64,000 nt of DNA from Symsagittifera roscoffensis (GCF_963678635.1 NC_087066.1:60978875-61042874), one strand, 5' to 3'; counted from the stretch's first letter, positions 45,380 to 58,586 are shown. The notes: generated from the sequence alone by a model not told the origin. Made by a program: numbers and translations.

Positions 45380-45480
45380 TTTTCAAGTTTTATAAGGAGC
45401 GCTGCTGTAATGGAGGTGATGTAATGCTCTAAAACTCCGCCGCTGAATAGAAAGGTCGATGGTTCGACACGTACCATACT
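45380..45480 (+). repeat. tRNA-derived (SINE-like) sequence
   Basis: A B-box-like GATGGTTCGACACG at about 45460 and an A-box-like TGTAATGGAGGTGATG about 60 bp upstream. Stems do not form a proper tRNA. It lies about 200 bp upstream (5') of the lectin-like exon 1. Confidence 0.35.
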
Positions 45481-45756
45481 CCGAGCGCATTTTGTGAGGC
45501 TAAGGTGATAAAAATTAGATCAGAATATGTAACTTTTATTAAAGAACACAACCACCGTTCTCCTAAGAAGAGCTGACGATCTGGTATATTGGTATTTTCC
45601 CAAGTGGAGAAATAGTCCTAAAAATTACCTCGACCATGAGAAAAACTATTACAAATATCTTCTTGGAATTCGATTCATACTTGAAAACTTCATTATGCCA
45701 GCTCATTCAATCCCCAAGCTATCGTAGAGGTACCAATAATTGGGCAGAAAAAATTA

Positions 45757-46425
45757 TAGCCCCCCCCCCCAGTAAATTATAGTCCCCCCCCCAGTAAATT
45801 ATAGCCCCCCCCGCACCCCAACCTTTCCCATTATAGTCCCCCCTCTCGAACGTTCCAATGATATACACACTATCCGTACTGATTTATACTAGTATATATA
45901 TATACTGAAATTAATTTTATTGGAAATATTTCAATTATGATATTAAGTTGATTTGGCTCTTTTTCCTTCCCCCACCTGCAGTTTTTTAGTAGCAAAGTTA
46001 CTGTTCACATTGTCCTATCGTTATGAAAATTGGCATGCATGCGGACTAATTAGGCTGTGCCAAACAAATTTGGTCTTCATAATTAACCTTGTAAAACCAC
46101 TCATTACAGCATAAAATTGATGGTCGTGTGAGGTGGGGGGGGGGGGGGGGGGAAGAGCCATTGATTTCAATCGATGACTTCTTTTTCATAGCTGAATATT
46201 GATTGAGTATCAATTCAAACTGCCTCACCTAGACCTCAACTTAACCTCACCTAGTTGATTTTATATCATCTGTCAGTTGAGTTCTTACGGCTTCGATTAA
46301 TTCTGCCTATTAGTCAATTAAAAACCTTTAGAGGGCAATAATAGGAAAGGGTGAGGGTCTATAATGGGAAAGGTTAGAGGGGTCTATAGTTTTTTTATAC
46401 CAAGCTATAATGGGAAAGACCCGAA
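45757..46425. repeat. C-rich/G-rich inverted-repeat element
   Basis: The left arm repeats AGTAAATTATAGCCCCCCC three times and reads CCCATTATAGTCCCCCC. The right arm (46330-46425) is its inverse (GGTCTATAATGGGAAAGG twice, CTATAATGGGAAAG). The centre holds a G17 run at 46134-46150. Likely a foldback transposon. Arm homopolymers are prone to sequencing error. Confidence 0.5.
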
Positions 46426-46515
46426 AAAACACTCACTCTATGTCATAGTTTTTTTTAACCTCTTTTGTAGTGCCAGGAGCAAAAAATGGGATATGTTAAC
46501 TATCCCCCCCAAATA

Positions 46516-47607
46516 AGAGGCGGATTTAGGCGTGGGGGACGGCGAATAGCGGACGTCCTTTTCCCTCAGTGATTTGACCCCCTCGCCGACCAAAGGGTCC
46601 CCGCTTTGGTATTATCTTTTCACATCCAATTTAAGTCACCCCTAAAAGCCACCCTTGATGGCGGGAGGGCGCCAACAATATTTTAATTTTGAATGGGAGC
46701 GCGTACCGAAGAAACGCGTGTTTTTGGTCAAACAAAGTTTTTCAAAAAGTGCCCAATAACTTCTTTTTTGATCAAAATAAGGTCTTCATAGTGATATGGG
46801 AGTGCTCGGAAAAATAGAAAAAAGGTCGACAAAATTTTCTTTAAAAAGTTTGAAAATCACCCCTGCTCTGGGAAAAATCCTAGATCCGACCCTGCCCCCA
46901 TGGTACCTAGAAACAAAAGACGGACCCATGATGGACCCTGCCGGCCCCCCGCCGACCCAAAGGACGGGACGCATGACGGACCCTTAAAGTTTTCTAAGGA
47001 CATCTTTTGCGCCAATATATATTAATTTCTAAGGGGGAGCGCGCGGCAAAAAACAGGATTTTTTGGTCAACATTTTCCATAAAGAGCCTAAAAAGGCATT
47101 TTTTGGTATGTTTTTTTTTTCAATTTTTCAAAATTTGCCCGCGGCGCAGAAAATTTAGCCAAAACAGGGCTTTTTTAGTTCTTGGGGAGAGTGTCATGAG
47201 GTGACCTTCGGTACCTCGTTTTTCTTATCGGCTATACATCTTTTGCAGTATCTTGCAAAGCGGCAGACTTCAAGGGCACTTAGTACCGATCTAGAAACAT
47301 TGATAACTGAAAGTAGAATATGATGTCACTCTCTGTCATGCTAAACTGGAAAGGGGTGTTAACGTTATAACTGGTAAAAGTGTTTTCCTTTTCTTGTGTT
47401 AAATTGATACCGTGTGTATGATTCAACCTACTTCTACATCCTTTCTATTATATTCTATTATTTACATTATCCTTTTAAACCTCTAGCTTTTGAGTGAAAA
47501 CTTTACGGGTAATGTCAGAGAGCTCCGAAAATCAATTTTGTCGACCCTAAAAAAGTTTTTTGGAAGCCCCCCCTCTCTCCGATCCGCAAATTGTAGATCC
47601 GCCCCTG
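46516..47607 (-). mobile_element. nested/broken CAGGGGCGGAT-family MITEs
   Basis: A first copy runs from AGAGGCGGATTTAGGCG (46516) to CTAGATCCGACCCTG (46895). A second starts in GGCCCCCCGCCGACCCAAAGG and ends CTAGATCCGCCCCTG (47607). About 320 bp of unrelated sequence interrupts the second (roughly 47195-47512). All fragments are non-coding. Confidence 0.6.
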
Positions 47608-47905
47608 TTTATGAAGAACATGGTGTGAAAAAACTTTTTGATTATTTTGATTTTTGAGCAACGTAGATAAACTTACCATTAACAGGCGTAATAAGCAAAC
47701 TTATAATAAACTTATAATTCAAAGTTCAAATTAAAAAACTTATTGAATACAAACTGAATTCAAACTCAGTATAAGAAATGTGAACGAGAAGTTTTGGAGA
47801 CTTAGGATTTCAAAACCGGATCTGTCATCTGTTGTAGACAAAAGTTTTATTTTCTCAGCTGGCGATCAATTACATACCCAGATACAAAATAACTTTTTTA
47901 TAGTT

Positions 47906-48050
47906 CAATTTAGGTATATGCGTTGTTATGCTACTTTTTTGCGTATGAACAAGATATAACTGTTTTTTTTTTTAATTTTTAGAATTTATGATATATCCTG
48001 TTCATATGCAGAAAAGCAGCATAACGACGCATATGCCTAAATTGAGCTCG
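47906..48050. repeat. foldback element
   Basis: Arms of about 55 bp: TTTAGGTATATGCGTTGTTA and GCGTATGAACAAGATATA on the left pair with TATATCCTGTTCATATGC and AACGACGCATATGCCTAAA on the right, around a T-rich loop. A compact hairpin MITE or remnant. Confidence 0.7.
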
Positions 48051-48054
48051 CTTG

Positions 48055-49365
48055 ATTCAAACTAGCAGCTTATCTCCTAATTGATGAAATCAGTCCAAGC
48101 AAACTTCCGAAAAAAATCTTAATTACAAAGTGATTTATCATCACGAATAAAGTAAAAAGTATAAATTATACAACACTTGAAAAGCAGTAAAAGAACTTTT
48201 TGGTTATTTGTTTATTTAGCCAAGTTATATTTTTATATGCTGAGAATCAAAATTAACACCCGAGTCAAGGTTTCCAGCCCAATTTTAAGCAAGATTTTTT
48301 CGGCACAAAATTTAAGCAAGAGCGTTTTCTTAGATGTTTGCGCTTTGGATCTTGCTTTAGAATGGACGTTTGAGCTTTTGGAGCAATTTTTCAGGAAAGT
48401 TTGAGCGGTTTTTTCATTTTAGTTTTTAGGAGATGTAATGAGCCTTGACGACTGCTTTTTAGACCCTAGAACATTTTAAGTTGTTCTTAGCTTATTTTTT
48501 GGTTTCCCGGAAGGTTATATTTATTATTTTTGAAAAAATTCCGAGACGGATTAAATTGCCTTTCACACATTTGTAGCAAAACGATATCTCAAATTCATCA
48601 AACTCTTTTTGGCGAAAGCTCACAAAAAATTTACATGAAGACTTTTTCTTTAAAATTTCAGGTCGGCATATCAAAAATTTCTAACTGATCTAAAAATGAT
48701 GTCAAAATGGACTCAATCGAAAGCCGAATATTGTAATGTGAAAAAGTTTCCCCCGGTACAAATATTCCGTCACTTTCTGCAAAGATTGTAAAAACAGGTT
48801 AAAAAGTGTATAAAAGAAAGGAAAACATCTCTGTAGACATATCGGTGAACGACCGCTTTATACACGGAGACTGGACCGCTTTATACACGAAACTTATAGA
48901 CAATTTTAAGAATCAATAATGCCAAAAAAAACGACGAAGCAAGGTTCCTGATTAGAAAAAAAATGATTGGCTGAAAACTTGATCACCATTTATTGCAACA
49001 ATTAGTCTCATTTTCGTTAAGTTTTGGGGCAAAAAAGGTGTTCATTTACACGCTGAAATGCGTTGAAAATGTTTGTGTAAATCATTACCGTTTTATTTGT
49101 ACAGAAAACACGTGTCTCCTTGTCATTCACCGACATGTCGTTGAATTGGAAATCTTTCAAAACATTTTTCTGAAATAACAATGAGCCATTTAGAATGGTT
49201 ACAGACACAACAAATCACCAAATTTCCAAGCCCTTTACGTCTGAAAAGAACTTGTTAGTCTTTTCATTAAAAGCTTTAAAGCATGAGTGCAAACGATATC
49301 TGATATGGATTTTCGGGATAATGGTTTTCGTTAATTTCATAATGCATATCAAAGTTCCAAGTAAC
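48055..49365. other. intron sequence, mostly featureless
   Basis: A short trace of the Helentron-like 5' end (minus orientation) lies at 48749-48795 (GGTACAAATATTCCGTCAC). GAGCGGTTTTTTC words near 48400 recall the 3.0-kb foldback. No supported gene. Confidence 0.35.
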
Positions 49366-50178
49366 TGGGTTGACCAAAAATGCTTGTCATACATTTTTCA
49401 CATAAGGAAACTGTGTGAGAAGACTTTCTCTATAAACCCAAAAAAAAATGATTTAAAAAAAAAAATTTCGGAGTTTTTGGGTTGTGCTCCTAAGCAAACG
49501 CAAGTGGCAAAGACCTTGGTTACTCAAAAGTAAACTCACCAAAGATTGGACGGTCTCGCAATTGCAAAACATCAAAAAAAGCCTTAATTATCTAGTGTTA
49601 TCTTAACTAAATGATATAATGAAAGTATCAAACTTTTAAATTTTGGTGAAAATTTTCAAAAGTGATTTTCTGAAAAATGACATTTTAGTTAATCATGCCT
49701 TGATCAAGGTATACAAAAACATTCCATACAAATTAAATAGGCATTTTGAGCGTTTGTGAAAAATTGATTCTGAAAAATGGACAAAATCAACTTTTTTGTA
49801 TCCAGGATTACGTTATGCACACAAAAAACATTTATTATTTGCATGCTATTTTTTCAATGTTTGTTTGAGTACAAAAATTGTTTTGCTATTGGAAAAAAAC
49901 TTGTTTGCTTGGAGAAAAAGTTTTGATTTCGCCATCAAAATAATGTTAGTCAAAGAAATTTTATATATGGAAGTTGTATGATTAGCATTTTTTCTGACAA
50001 AAGTTTTCCTTTTTTTATTTATAACGGTACAGCAATTTTTGTAACAAATATAAAATCTTTGAAAAGTCGTTGACTTCATTTTAGCAAAATGTATGATTTT
50101 TGTATGAGTAGTGTTTTTCTCATAGACTTAGTTTATGAAATTGTATGACTAGCATTTCGGTCTTTGGAGGTCAACCCG
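49366..50178 (+). mobile_element. CCCGGGTTGAC-family TIR element
   Basis: Ends GGGTTGACCAAAAATGCTTG and GGAGGTCAACCCGGG|TA are inverse over about 9-12 bp. The interior contains inverse copies of blocks found at 33279 and 58587 (CATGCCTTGATCAAGG, CAAAGACCTTGGTTACTC). About 810 bp; no transposase. Confidence 0.65.
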
Positions 50179-52057
50179 GGTATTCAGTTGCAACATAAGT
50201 TCATGAGGCTCATTTATTTTTTATTTTAAATAGATCCAAAAAGACCTAATAAGATCAATTATTTTCAGAGGCATTGTCAAAGGCATTCCGCATGTGTAGT
50301 TTCTGTCTAATTGTCACTTATACTCATTGTCCGTCCGTTATAATTGTATGCCAAGCTCAGGTTTGCGACTAATTATAAAACTGCTTCTACGTATCTGAAT
50401 TCCACCTTTGTACTATTTTGAGATATCAATTTTGGCTGAAGGAGCCTAAAATTGTCTAAACGCGCCTTTGGAGCCAATTTAAGCTAATTTTTAGGGGCGA
50501 GCGCGCGCTGAAAAACGCAATTTTTTGGTCAAAACTTTCCAAAAAATGCCTAAAAAAAACTTTTGGTCAAAACTTTCCAAAAAATGCCTAAAAATGCCTG
50601 TTTTTCAAAATTTTGACGGCGGCGCAGAAAATTTGGCCCAAAACAGAATCTTTTTTAGTGCATTGGAAAAGCTCGGAAAACATATTTGTACAACCTAAGA
50701 AAAATGGTCAACAAAATTTTTGAGAATCCGCCACATTTTTGAGAATCCGTCACAGAAAATTCTAGATCTTTCCCTGATTCTATAGATACAAATGATACAC
50801 AAATGCTTCGTTCTCACACCTCATGTAAAAATGTTCCTCATTCGAAATTGGTACAAATTTTGATGTTGCCATTGCGGAAAAAAGGCTGAATTTTTTTTAG
50901 GAGACTCAAATTCATTTGCGGGTACATTTATATTAGACAGGTCACCCGTCGAACAAATTACTACAATGTACCAGTATCGGCGCGGAAATTCTCTTTTTTT
51001 GCGCAGATAAAAAAAATGTATACCGAATTGAGTATGAAAAAAGGATTTCTATAAACTTGTAAAAAATTTTGATTTAAAAAAACGTCTCCTATCAAATTGT
51101 GATTATCGTACTGTTGCTATGACCTTAGTTGCTTGTTTATAATTTGGTATCAGGGCATATTACCCTATTCCATCATTTCTTCTACCAATTTGCCCTATAG
51201 CCTTTAAACCTGTGTTCCAAATTTTTTAACCTGCTTATGTTAATTTATTTAAAACCAGAAATGAGGGTTGAATCGAGACGCAATTACAAGCTAAATGCAA
51301 GTAGGACGCTTGTTAGCATTTTACCTGCAGATTGTACATTATCACAATTATCTGAGTTTGAGTAGCAATTTTCATAAATTTAGACTAAGATGAATGCTAA
51401 AATTGTTTCAATATATCTATTTTATTATTCAAAAGAAGAAAACTTTTCGATGATTATGACAACGCAATCGTCGCGCTCCTACAGTTGATGCCACGAATAT
51501 ACCAAAAAAGCATGAGGCGAAAGTTGCAAGCGAACAATAGAAGTACTCAAAATGCCCTCCCACAAACGCAAGTTGACAGCTATGATATTTGGCGATGATC
51601 TGATATCTTCTTGTGCTCATCGCAGCCACGAAGTCATCTATGGCCAATCGTACGCGCGAATTTTTGTTCAGAAGTTGAGGCAAGATACAAAAAAAAGCAG
51701 CAAGTCCCGGTGAACGGCAGAATTTTTGCGAACAGCAGAACAAAATAGTTTAGAGCATGTGAATGCTCTTTAGTTAAACCGAGGCTTATGGCTTTGGGAT
51801 GGCATTCTTAAAGCGTGCTAAACGCAGTTCAGTTCTATCAATTAAAAACAATCTATGTTCAATTGGCATTAATGCATTTTCAGATAAATGAGATTTTCAT
51901 CATACTCAACCGTGCAGCCGCAATATTAACAAATTTGGTTTGAAATGAGTATACAAAGACAACCATGAGCCTAATTTAGGAGTACGACATGTTCCCGCAA
52001 TAAGTTTGTAACATTTGACAAGGTTACCATTGCGTTTGGTGATCAGCGATCAGCTAG

Positions 52058-52282
52058 ATGAGTTCTTTAGTGGAAAGATGGACGACGTTTTCTACTATTT
52101 CTGAAAAGCTACATAGGGGAAGCAGTAGACCGAACCAACCGAAATTTATTGTTTCCATTAACATTGTGGAGCCAATCGAAAGAATTGTAAGAAGAAAAAA
52201 TGGTGTAGAGGGATGGAGCTTTGATTTCATTGCCCTATTTCAAGGCAGTCATGGTTCTATTTACTTGTTCCTGGGCTACTAA
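52058..52282 (+). CDS. 74-codon open frame in tandem unit 1
   Basis: Starts MSSLVERWTTFSTISEKLHR and ends GSHGSIYLFLGY. The translation is identical in units 2 (54298) and 3 (56538). Because the whole unit is nearly identical, conservation of the frame is not evidence of selection. No signal peptide, domain or splice partner recognised. An overlapping +1 frame (VISDQLDEFFSGKMDD) is also open for about 25 codons. Confidence 0.25.
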   Translation: MSSLVERWTTFSTISEKLHRGSSRPNQPKFIVSINIVEPIERIVRRKNGVEGWSFDFIALFQGSHGSIYLFLGY

Positions 52283-53756
52283 AATTTTGAAATTTTCCAC
52301 TGATTTTCCAAAAACAAAAAAAGTTTTTTTTCGAGGTTTCATATGTACCACAGGTCTGAGATTAGGGAGGTGATAAAGACAAAATTCGAAAAAAAAATTC
52401 TCTTACCCTCACCCCGACGCCGTAGCCTCCTGGCCTGGTACGGGTCTACTCGTTTTTTATGATTCAATAGTCAAACCTTTAGTTATTTTCGAACTTCATT
52501 TAAAATTTGACTTTAAAAATTGATTTCTCCTCGATTTTAAGTTTTTAATTCTTGTCATCTATACTCATTGTCCGTCCGTTATAATTGTATGCCAAGCTCA
52601 GGTTTGCGACTAATTATAAAACTGCTTCTACTTATCTGAATTCCACCTTTGTACTATTTTGAGATATCAATTTTGGCTGGAGGAGCCTAAAATTGTCTAA
52701 AGGCGCCTTTGGAGCCAATTTAAGCTAATTTTTAGGGGCGAGCGCGCGCTGAAAAACGCAATTTTTTGGTCAAAACTTTCCAAAAAATGCCTAAAAAAAA
52801 CTTTTGGTCAAAACTTTCCAAAAAATGCCTAAAAATGCCTGTTTTTCAAAATTTTGACGGCGGCGCAGAAAATTTGGCCCAAAACAGAATCTTTTTTAGT
52901 GCATTGGAAAAGCTCGGAAAACATATTTGTACAACCTAAGAAAAATGGTCAACAAAATTTTTGAGAATCCGCCACATTTTTGAGAATCCGTCACAGAAAA
53001 TTCTAGATCTTTCCCTGATTCTATAGATACAAATGATACACAAATGCTTCGTTCTCACACCTCATGTAAAAATGATCCTCATTCGAAATTGGTACAAATT
53101 TTGATGTTGCCATTGCGGAAAAAAGGCTGAATTTTTTTTAGGAGACTCAAATTCATTTGCGGGTACATTTATATTAGACAGGTCACCCGTCGAACAAATT
53201 ACTACAATGTACCAGTATCGGCGCGGAAATTCTCTTTTTTTGCGCAGATAAAAAAAATGTATACCGAATTGAGTATGAAAAAAGGATTTCTATAAACTTG
53301 TAAAAAATTTTGATTTAAAAAAACGTCTCCTATCAAATTGTGATTATCGTACTGTTGCTATGACCTTAGTTGCTTGTTTATAATTTGGTATCAGGGCATA
53401 TTACCCTATTCCATCATTTCTTCTACCAAATTGCCCTATAGCCTTTAAACCTGTGTTCCAAATTTTTTAACCTGCTTATGTTAATTTACTTAAAACCAGA
53501 AATGAGGGTTGAATCGAGACGCAATTTCAAGCTAAATGCAAGTAGGACGCTTGTTAGCATTTTACCTGCAGATTGTAGATTATCACAATTATCTGAGTTT
53601 GAGTAGCAATTTTCATAAATTTAGACTAAGATGAATGCTAAAATTGTTTCAATATATCTATTTTATTATTCAAAAGAAGAAAACTTCTCGATGATTATGA
53701 CAACACAATCGTCGCGCTCCTACAGTTGATGCCACGAATATACCAAAAAAGCATGA

Positions 53757-53993
53757 GGCGAAAGTTGCAAGCGAACAATAGAAGTACTCAAAATGCCCTC
53801 CCACAAACGCAAGTTGACAGCTATGATATTTGGCGATGATCTGATATCTTCTTGTGCTCATCGCAGCCACGAAGTCATCTATGGCCAATCGTACGCGCGA
53901 ATTTTTGTTCAGAAGTTGAGGCAAGATACAAAAAAAGCAGCAAGTCCCGGTGAACGGAAGAATTTTTGCGAACAGCAGAACAAAATAGTTTAG
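53757..53993 (+). CDS. possible coding segment in tandem unit 2
   Basis: A plus-strand frame reads GESCKRTIEVLKMPSHKRKL, AMIFGDDLISSCAHRSHEV, YGQSYARIFVQKLRQD and SPGERKNFCEQQNKIV-stop. Composition is protein-like. Unit 2 has seven A after GATAC (about 53929-53935); units 1 and 3 have eight, which breaks this frame there but leaves the opposite-strand frame (104 codons, 51429-51743 and 55909-56223) open. Which strand, if either, codes is unresolved. Confidence 0.25.
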   Translation, partial: GESCKRTIEVLKMPSHKRKLTAMIFGDDLISSCAHRSHEVIYGQSYARIFVQKLRQDTKKAASPGERKNFCEQQNKIV

Positions 53994-54297
53994 AGCATGT
54001 GAATGCTCTTTAGTTAAACCGAGGCTTATGGCTTTGGGATGGCATTCTTAAAGCGTGCTAAACGCAGTTCAGTTCTATCAATTAAAAACAATCTATGTTC
54101 AATTGGCATTAATGCATTTTCAGATAAATGAGATTTTCATCATACTCAACCGTGCAGCCGCAATATTAACAAATTTGGTTTGAAATGAGTATACAAAGAC
54201 AACCATGAGCCTAATTTAGGAGTACGACATGTTCCCGCAATAAGTTTGTAACATTTGACAAAGTTACCATTGCGTTTGGTGATCAGCGATCAGCTAG

Positions 54298-54522
54298 ATG
54301 AGTTCTTTAGTGGAAAGATGGACGACGTTTTCTACTATTTCTGAAAAGCTACATAGGGGAAGCAGTAGACCGAACCAACCGAAATTTATTGTTTCCATTA
54401 ACATTGTGGAGCCAATCGAAAGAATTGTAAGAAGAAAAAATGGTGTAGAGGGATGGAGCTTTGATTTCATTGCCCTATTTCAAGGCAGTCATGGTTCTAT
54501 TTACTTGTTCCTGGGCTACTAA
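54298..54522 (+). CDS. 74-codon open frame in tandem unit 2
   Basis: Same translation as 52058-52282; see that entry. Confidence 0.25.
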   Translation: MSSLVERWTTFSTISEKLHRGSSRPNQPKFIVSINIVEPIERIVRRKNGVEGWSFDFIALFQGSHGSIYLFLGY

Positions 54523-56537
54523 AATTTTGAAATTTTCCACTGATTTTCCAAAAACAAAAAAAGTTTTTTTTCGAGGTTTCATATGTACCACAGGTCTGAG
54601 ATTAGGGAGGTGATAAAGACAAAATTCGAAAAAAAAATTCTCTTACCCTCACCCGACGCCGTAGCCTCCTGGCCTGGTACGGGTCTACTCGTTTTTTAAG
54701 ATTCAATAGTCAAACCTTTAGTTATTTTCGAACTTCATTTAAAATTTGACTTTAAAAATTGATTTCTCCTCGATTTTAAGTTTTTAATTCTTGTCATCTA
54801 TACTCATTGTCCGTCCGTTATAATTGTATGCCAAGCTCAGGTTTGCGACTAATTATAAAACTGCTTCTACTTATCTGAATTCCACCTTTGTACTATTTTG
54901 AGATATCAATTTTGGCTGGAGGAGCCTAAAATTGTCTAAAGGCGCCTTTGGAGCCAATTTAAGCTAATTTTTAGGGGCGAGCGCGCGCTGAAAAACGCAA
55001 TTTTTTGGTCAAAACTTTCCAAAAAATGCCTAAAAAAAATTTTTGGTCAAAACTTTACAAAAAATGCCTAAAAACGCCTGTTTTTCAAAATTTTGACGGC
55101 GGCGCAGAAAATTTGGCCCAAAACAGAATCTTTTTTAGTGCATTGGAAAAGCTCGGAAAACATATTTGTACAACCTAAGAAAAATGGTCAACAAAATTTT
55201 TGAGAATCCGCCACATTTTTGAGAATCCGTCACAGAAAATTCTAGATCTTTCCCTGATTCTATAGATACAAATGATACACAAATGCTTCGTTCTGACACC
55301 TCATGTAAAAAAGTTCCTCATTCGAAATTGGTACAAATTTTGATGTTGCCATTGCGGAAAAAAGGCTGAATTTTTTTTAGGAGACTCAAATTCATTTGCG
55401 GGTACATTTATATTAGACAGGTCACCCGTCGAACAAATTACTACAATGTACCAGTATCGGCGCGGAAATTCTCTTTTTTTGCGCAGATAAAAAAAATGTA
55501 TACCGAATTGAGTATGAAAAAAGGATTTCTATAAACTTGTAAAAAATTTTGATTTAAAAAAACGTCTCCTATCAAATTGTGATTATCGTACTGTTGCTAT
55601 GACCTTAGTTGCTTGTTTATAATTTGGTATCAGGGCATATTACCCTATTCCATCATTTCTTCTACCAAATTGCCCTATAGCCTTTAAACCTGTGTTCCAA
55701 ATTTTTTAACCTGCTTATGTTAATTTACTTAAAACCAGAAATGAGGGTTGAATCGAGACGCAATTTCAAGCTAAATGCAAGTAGGACGCTTGTTAGCATT
55801 TTACCTGCAGATTGTAGATTATCACAATTATCTGAGTTTGAGTAGCAATTTTCATAAATTTAGACTAAGATGAATGCTAAAATTGTTTCAATATATCTAT
55901 TTTATTATTCAAAAGAAGAAAACTTCTCGATGATTATGACAACACAATCGTCGCGCTCCTACAGTTGATGCCACGAATATACCAAAAAAGCATGAGGCGA
56001 AAGTTGCAAGCGAACAATAGAAGTACTCAAAATGCCCTCCCACAAACGCAAGTTGACAGCTATGATATTTGGCGATGATCTGATATCTTCTTGTGCTCAT
56101 CGCAGCCACGAAGTCATCTATGGCCAATCGTACGCGCGAATTTTTGTTCAGAAGTTGAGGCAAGATACAAAAAAAAGCAGCAAGTCCCGGTGAACGGCAG
56201 AATTTTTGCGAACAGCAGAACAAAATAGTTTAGAGCATGTGAATGCTCTTTAGTTAAACCGAGGCTTATGGCTTTGGGATGGCATTCTTAAAGCGTGCTA
56301 AACGCAGTTCAGTTCTATCAATTAAAAACAATCTATGTTCAATTGGCATTAATGCATTTTCAGATAAATGAGATTTTCATCAGACTCAACCGTGCAGCCG
56401 CAATATTAACAAATTTGGTTTGAAATGAGTATACAAAGACAACCATGAGCCTAATTTAGGAGTACGACATGTTCCCGCAATAAGTTTGTAACATTTGACA
56501 AGGTTACCATTGCGTTTGGTGATCAGCGATCAGCTAG

Positions 56538-56762
56538 ATGAGTTCTTTAGTGGAAAGATGGACGACGTTTTCTACTATTTCTGAAAAGCTACATAGGGGA
56601 AGCAGTAGACCGAACCAACCGAAATTTATTGTTTCCATTAACATTGTGGAGCCAATCGAAAGAATTGTAAGAAGAAAAAATGGTGTAGAGGGATGGAGCT
56701 TTGATTTCATTGCCCTATTTCAAGGCAGTCATGGTTCTATTTACTTGTTCCTGGGCTACTAA
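56538..56762 (+). CDS. 74-codon open frame in tandem unit 3
   Basis: Same translation as 52058-52282; see that entry. The sequence just after the stop is more diverged (ACATTGATTTTCC, longer A run). Confidence 0.25.
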   Translation: MSSLVERWTTFSTISEKLHRGSSRPNQPKFIVSINIVEPIERIVRRKNGVEGWSFDFIALFQGSHGSIYLFLGY

Positions 56763-57424
56763 AATTTTGAAATTTTACATTGATTTTCCAAAAACAAAAA
56801 AAAAAAATTTTTTTCGAGGTTTCATATGTACCACAGGTCTGAGATTAGGGAGGTGATAAAGACAAAATTCGAAAAAAAAAATTCTCTTACCCTCACCCCG
56901 ACCCCGTAGCCTCCTGGCCTGGTACGGGTCTACTCGTTTTTTATGATTCAATAGTCAAACCTTTAGTTATTTTCGAACTTCAGTGAAAATTTGACTTTAA
57001 AAACTGATTTCTCCTCGATTTTAAGTTTTCAATTCTATAGCACATTCAGTTTCTAATTCTAAAGCACCTTCATCATTATTACTAAGCTATACCGACTTAG
57101 CGTGATACGAGTTTTGCTAATTCAAGAAACACCTGCAACGCGTTGTGGTTGCAAATTAGACTGATGCGTTTTTCTCGTTCTTGATCAGACTTTAGTTTTG
57201 AACGAGTTAATTTATATTGCTTCGAGTTTTTATTCACATGCGGCAATTTTTTTGATCGAAGTTCATTGTGTTTTGATATCTATTCGAAGTTTTTTTACGG
57301 CTTTCTTCAAAGACATAGGGTCAGTTTGTTTTATAAAGAGCGTAGGGTAGACTGTGACAAGTTAATTGGGAAAGTAGGTTAAAGTAGCACAAGGTGATTA
57401 GGTAAAAGGTACACTGAAATAGCG

Positions 57425-58235
57425 CAAAATTTCACGTAACTTTTTATAATTTTGTCAATTCAAGCGCTTAATTGCCATTCATTACTGTTATGTAGATCTA
57501 ATTCTTCCAAATATATCAACTTTCAACTCTGCAACACAATAATTAATCATGATAAGGCTTAAACTTATATGGTAGAAAGAAAAGAAGTTGCTTAACCATA
57601 CAGGAATTGGGAACTACAATCGGAAATTAGTGCTTTGTGTCTGTCATGTATACTGGAGAAACAAAGTGACGCAACCAAACAAATTTCTATGGAAAGGTTG
57701 TCTAAAATTAATATCGAAAACAACCGTTTTAGAGAGCTAGTCCGAAATTTGCTCTTAATTTTTTCCACTAGTGTAGTGAACGCCGTACATTAAAGGAACA
57801 AAACTCGTACACTTTAATCTGAAAAAAAACAATAAGTACTGAAAATTTTCATTTCATTCTTTGAAAGATGTTCTTCAAATCACATTTCGTTGATCCGCTA
57901 GAAATTTTGCAAAACATGCTTAAAAAACTTTCAAAAAGAGTTTTAAAAAATGAGCTTGTTTTAGTTGATTTTTAGATTTTTTTTAAGATTTCACGTAACC
58001 GTTTATTATTTTGTCAATTCAAGCACTTAATTGCCATTCATTACTGCTATGTAAGTCTAATTCTAGCAAAAAAAAAATTAATTTTAAACTAGGTATATCT
58101 TTATAAAGGGCAAAAAACATAATAGTAGCAACCAATTAATTTTTATCTTTTCAAAAACTTTCTCTCAATTTTTGTCTTCAATTTCTCTAGTTGCGTTAGT
58201 TTTTTCTCCAGTATACTTGGCGACTCACAAACGCA
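57425..58235. repeat. repeat block with direct and inverted copies
   Basis: An ~80-bp direct repeat (ATTTTGTCAATTCAAGCGCT, TAATTGCCATTCATTACTG) occurs at 57428-57508 and 57987-58068. GTATACTGGAGAAAC (57646) has its inverse TTTTCTCCAGTATAC at 58201, with GACGCAAC/GTTGCG flanks. Probably a degraded transposon; limits uncertain. Confidence 0.5.
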
Positions 58236-58586
58236 TCATTATGAGAGTTGCTAAACCTTTTTTCGAAGTTCAAAAAGTTGAAAAAACCGTAAACTCTTAA
58301 ATAATAACGCCTTTGAAGCAGTTTTGATCACATTCCAGCAACCGTTCTACATTTGAGTCTTTACGAAATTCGAGTTTCCCTGCAAGCTTGACAGCAAATT
58401 TCGCTTGAATTTAAACCGGAAAAGCCAAAATGATTTAACAATTTTTTTTTATTGAACTCAAAAAGTCCATGATTTTCCAGAACTGTGAATGAATCAAAGT
58501 ACTAACCTTAGTTCAGGCAAATGAATTAGGTAAAATAGAGGCCATTCTTTTACACTATTTTAGACCAATTTTTTTTTCTCCAGTTT

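Larger units (their letters stand above)
50311..57036 (+). repeat. tandem triplication of a 2.24-kb unit
   Basis: Three consecutive, nearly identical units begin at about 50311, 52552 and 54791 (spacings 2241 and 2239); the third ends near 57036. Each contains a decayed CAGGGGCGGAT-type MITE (GCGGCGCAG, AGGCGCCTTTGG) in its first 0.5 kb, a 104-codon minus-strand frame region and an identical 74-codon plus-strand frame. Near-identity means very recent amplification or an assembly collapse/expansion artefact. Confidence 0.95.
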
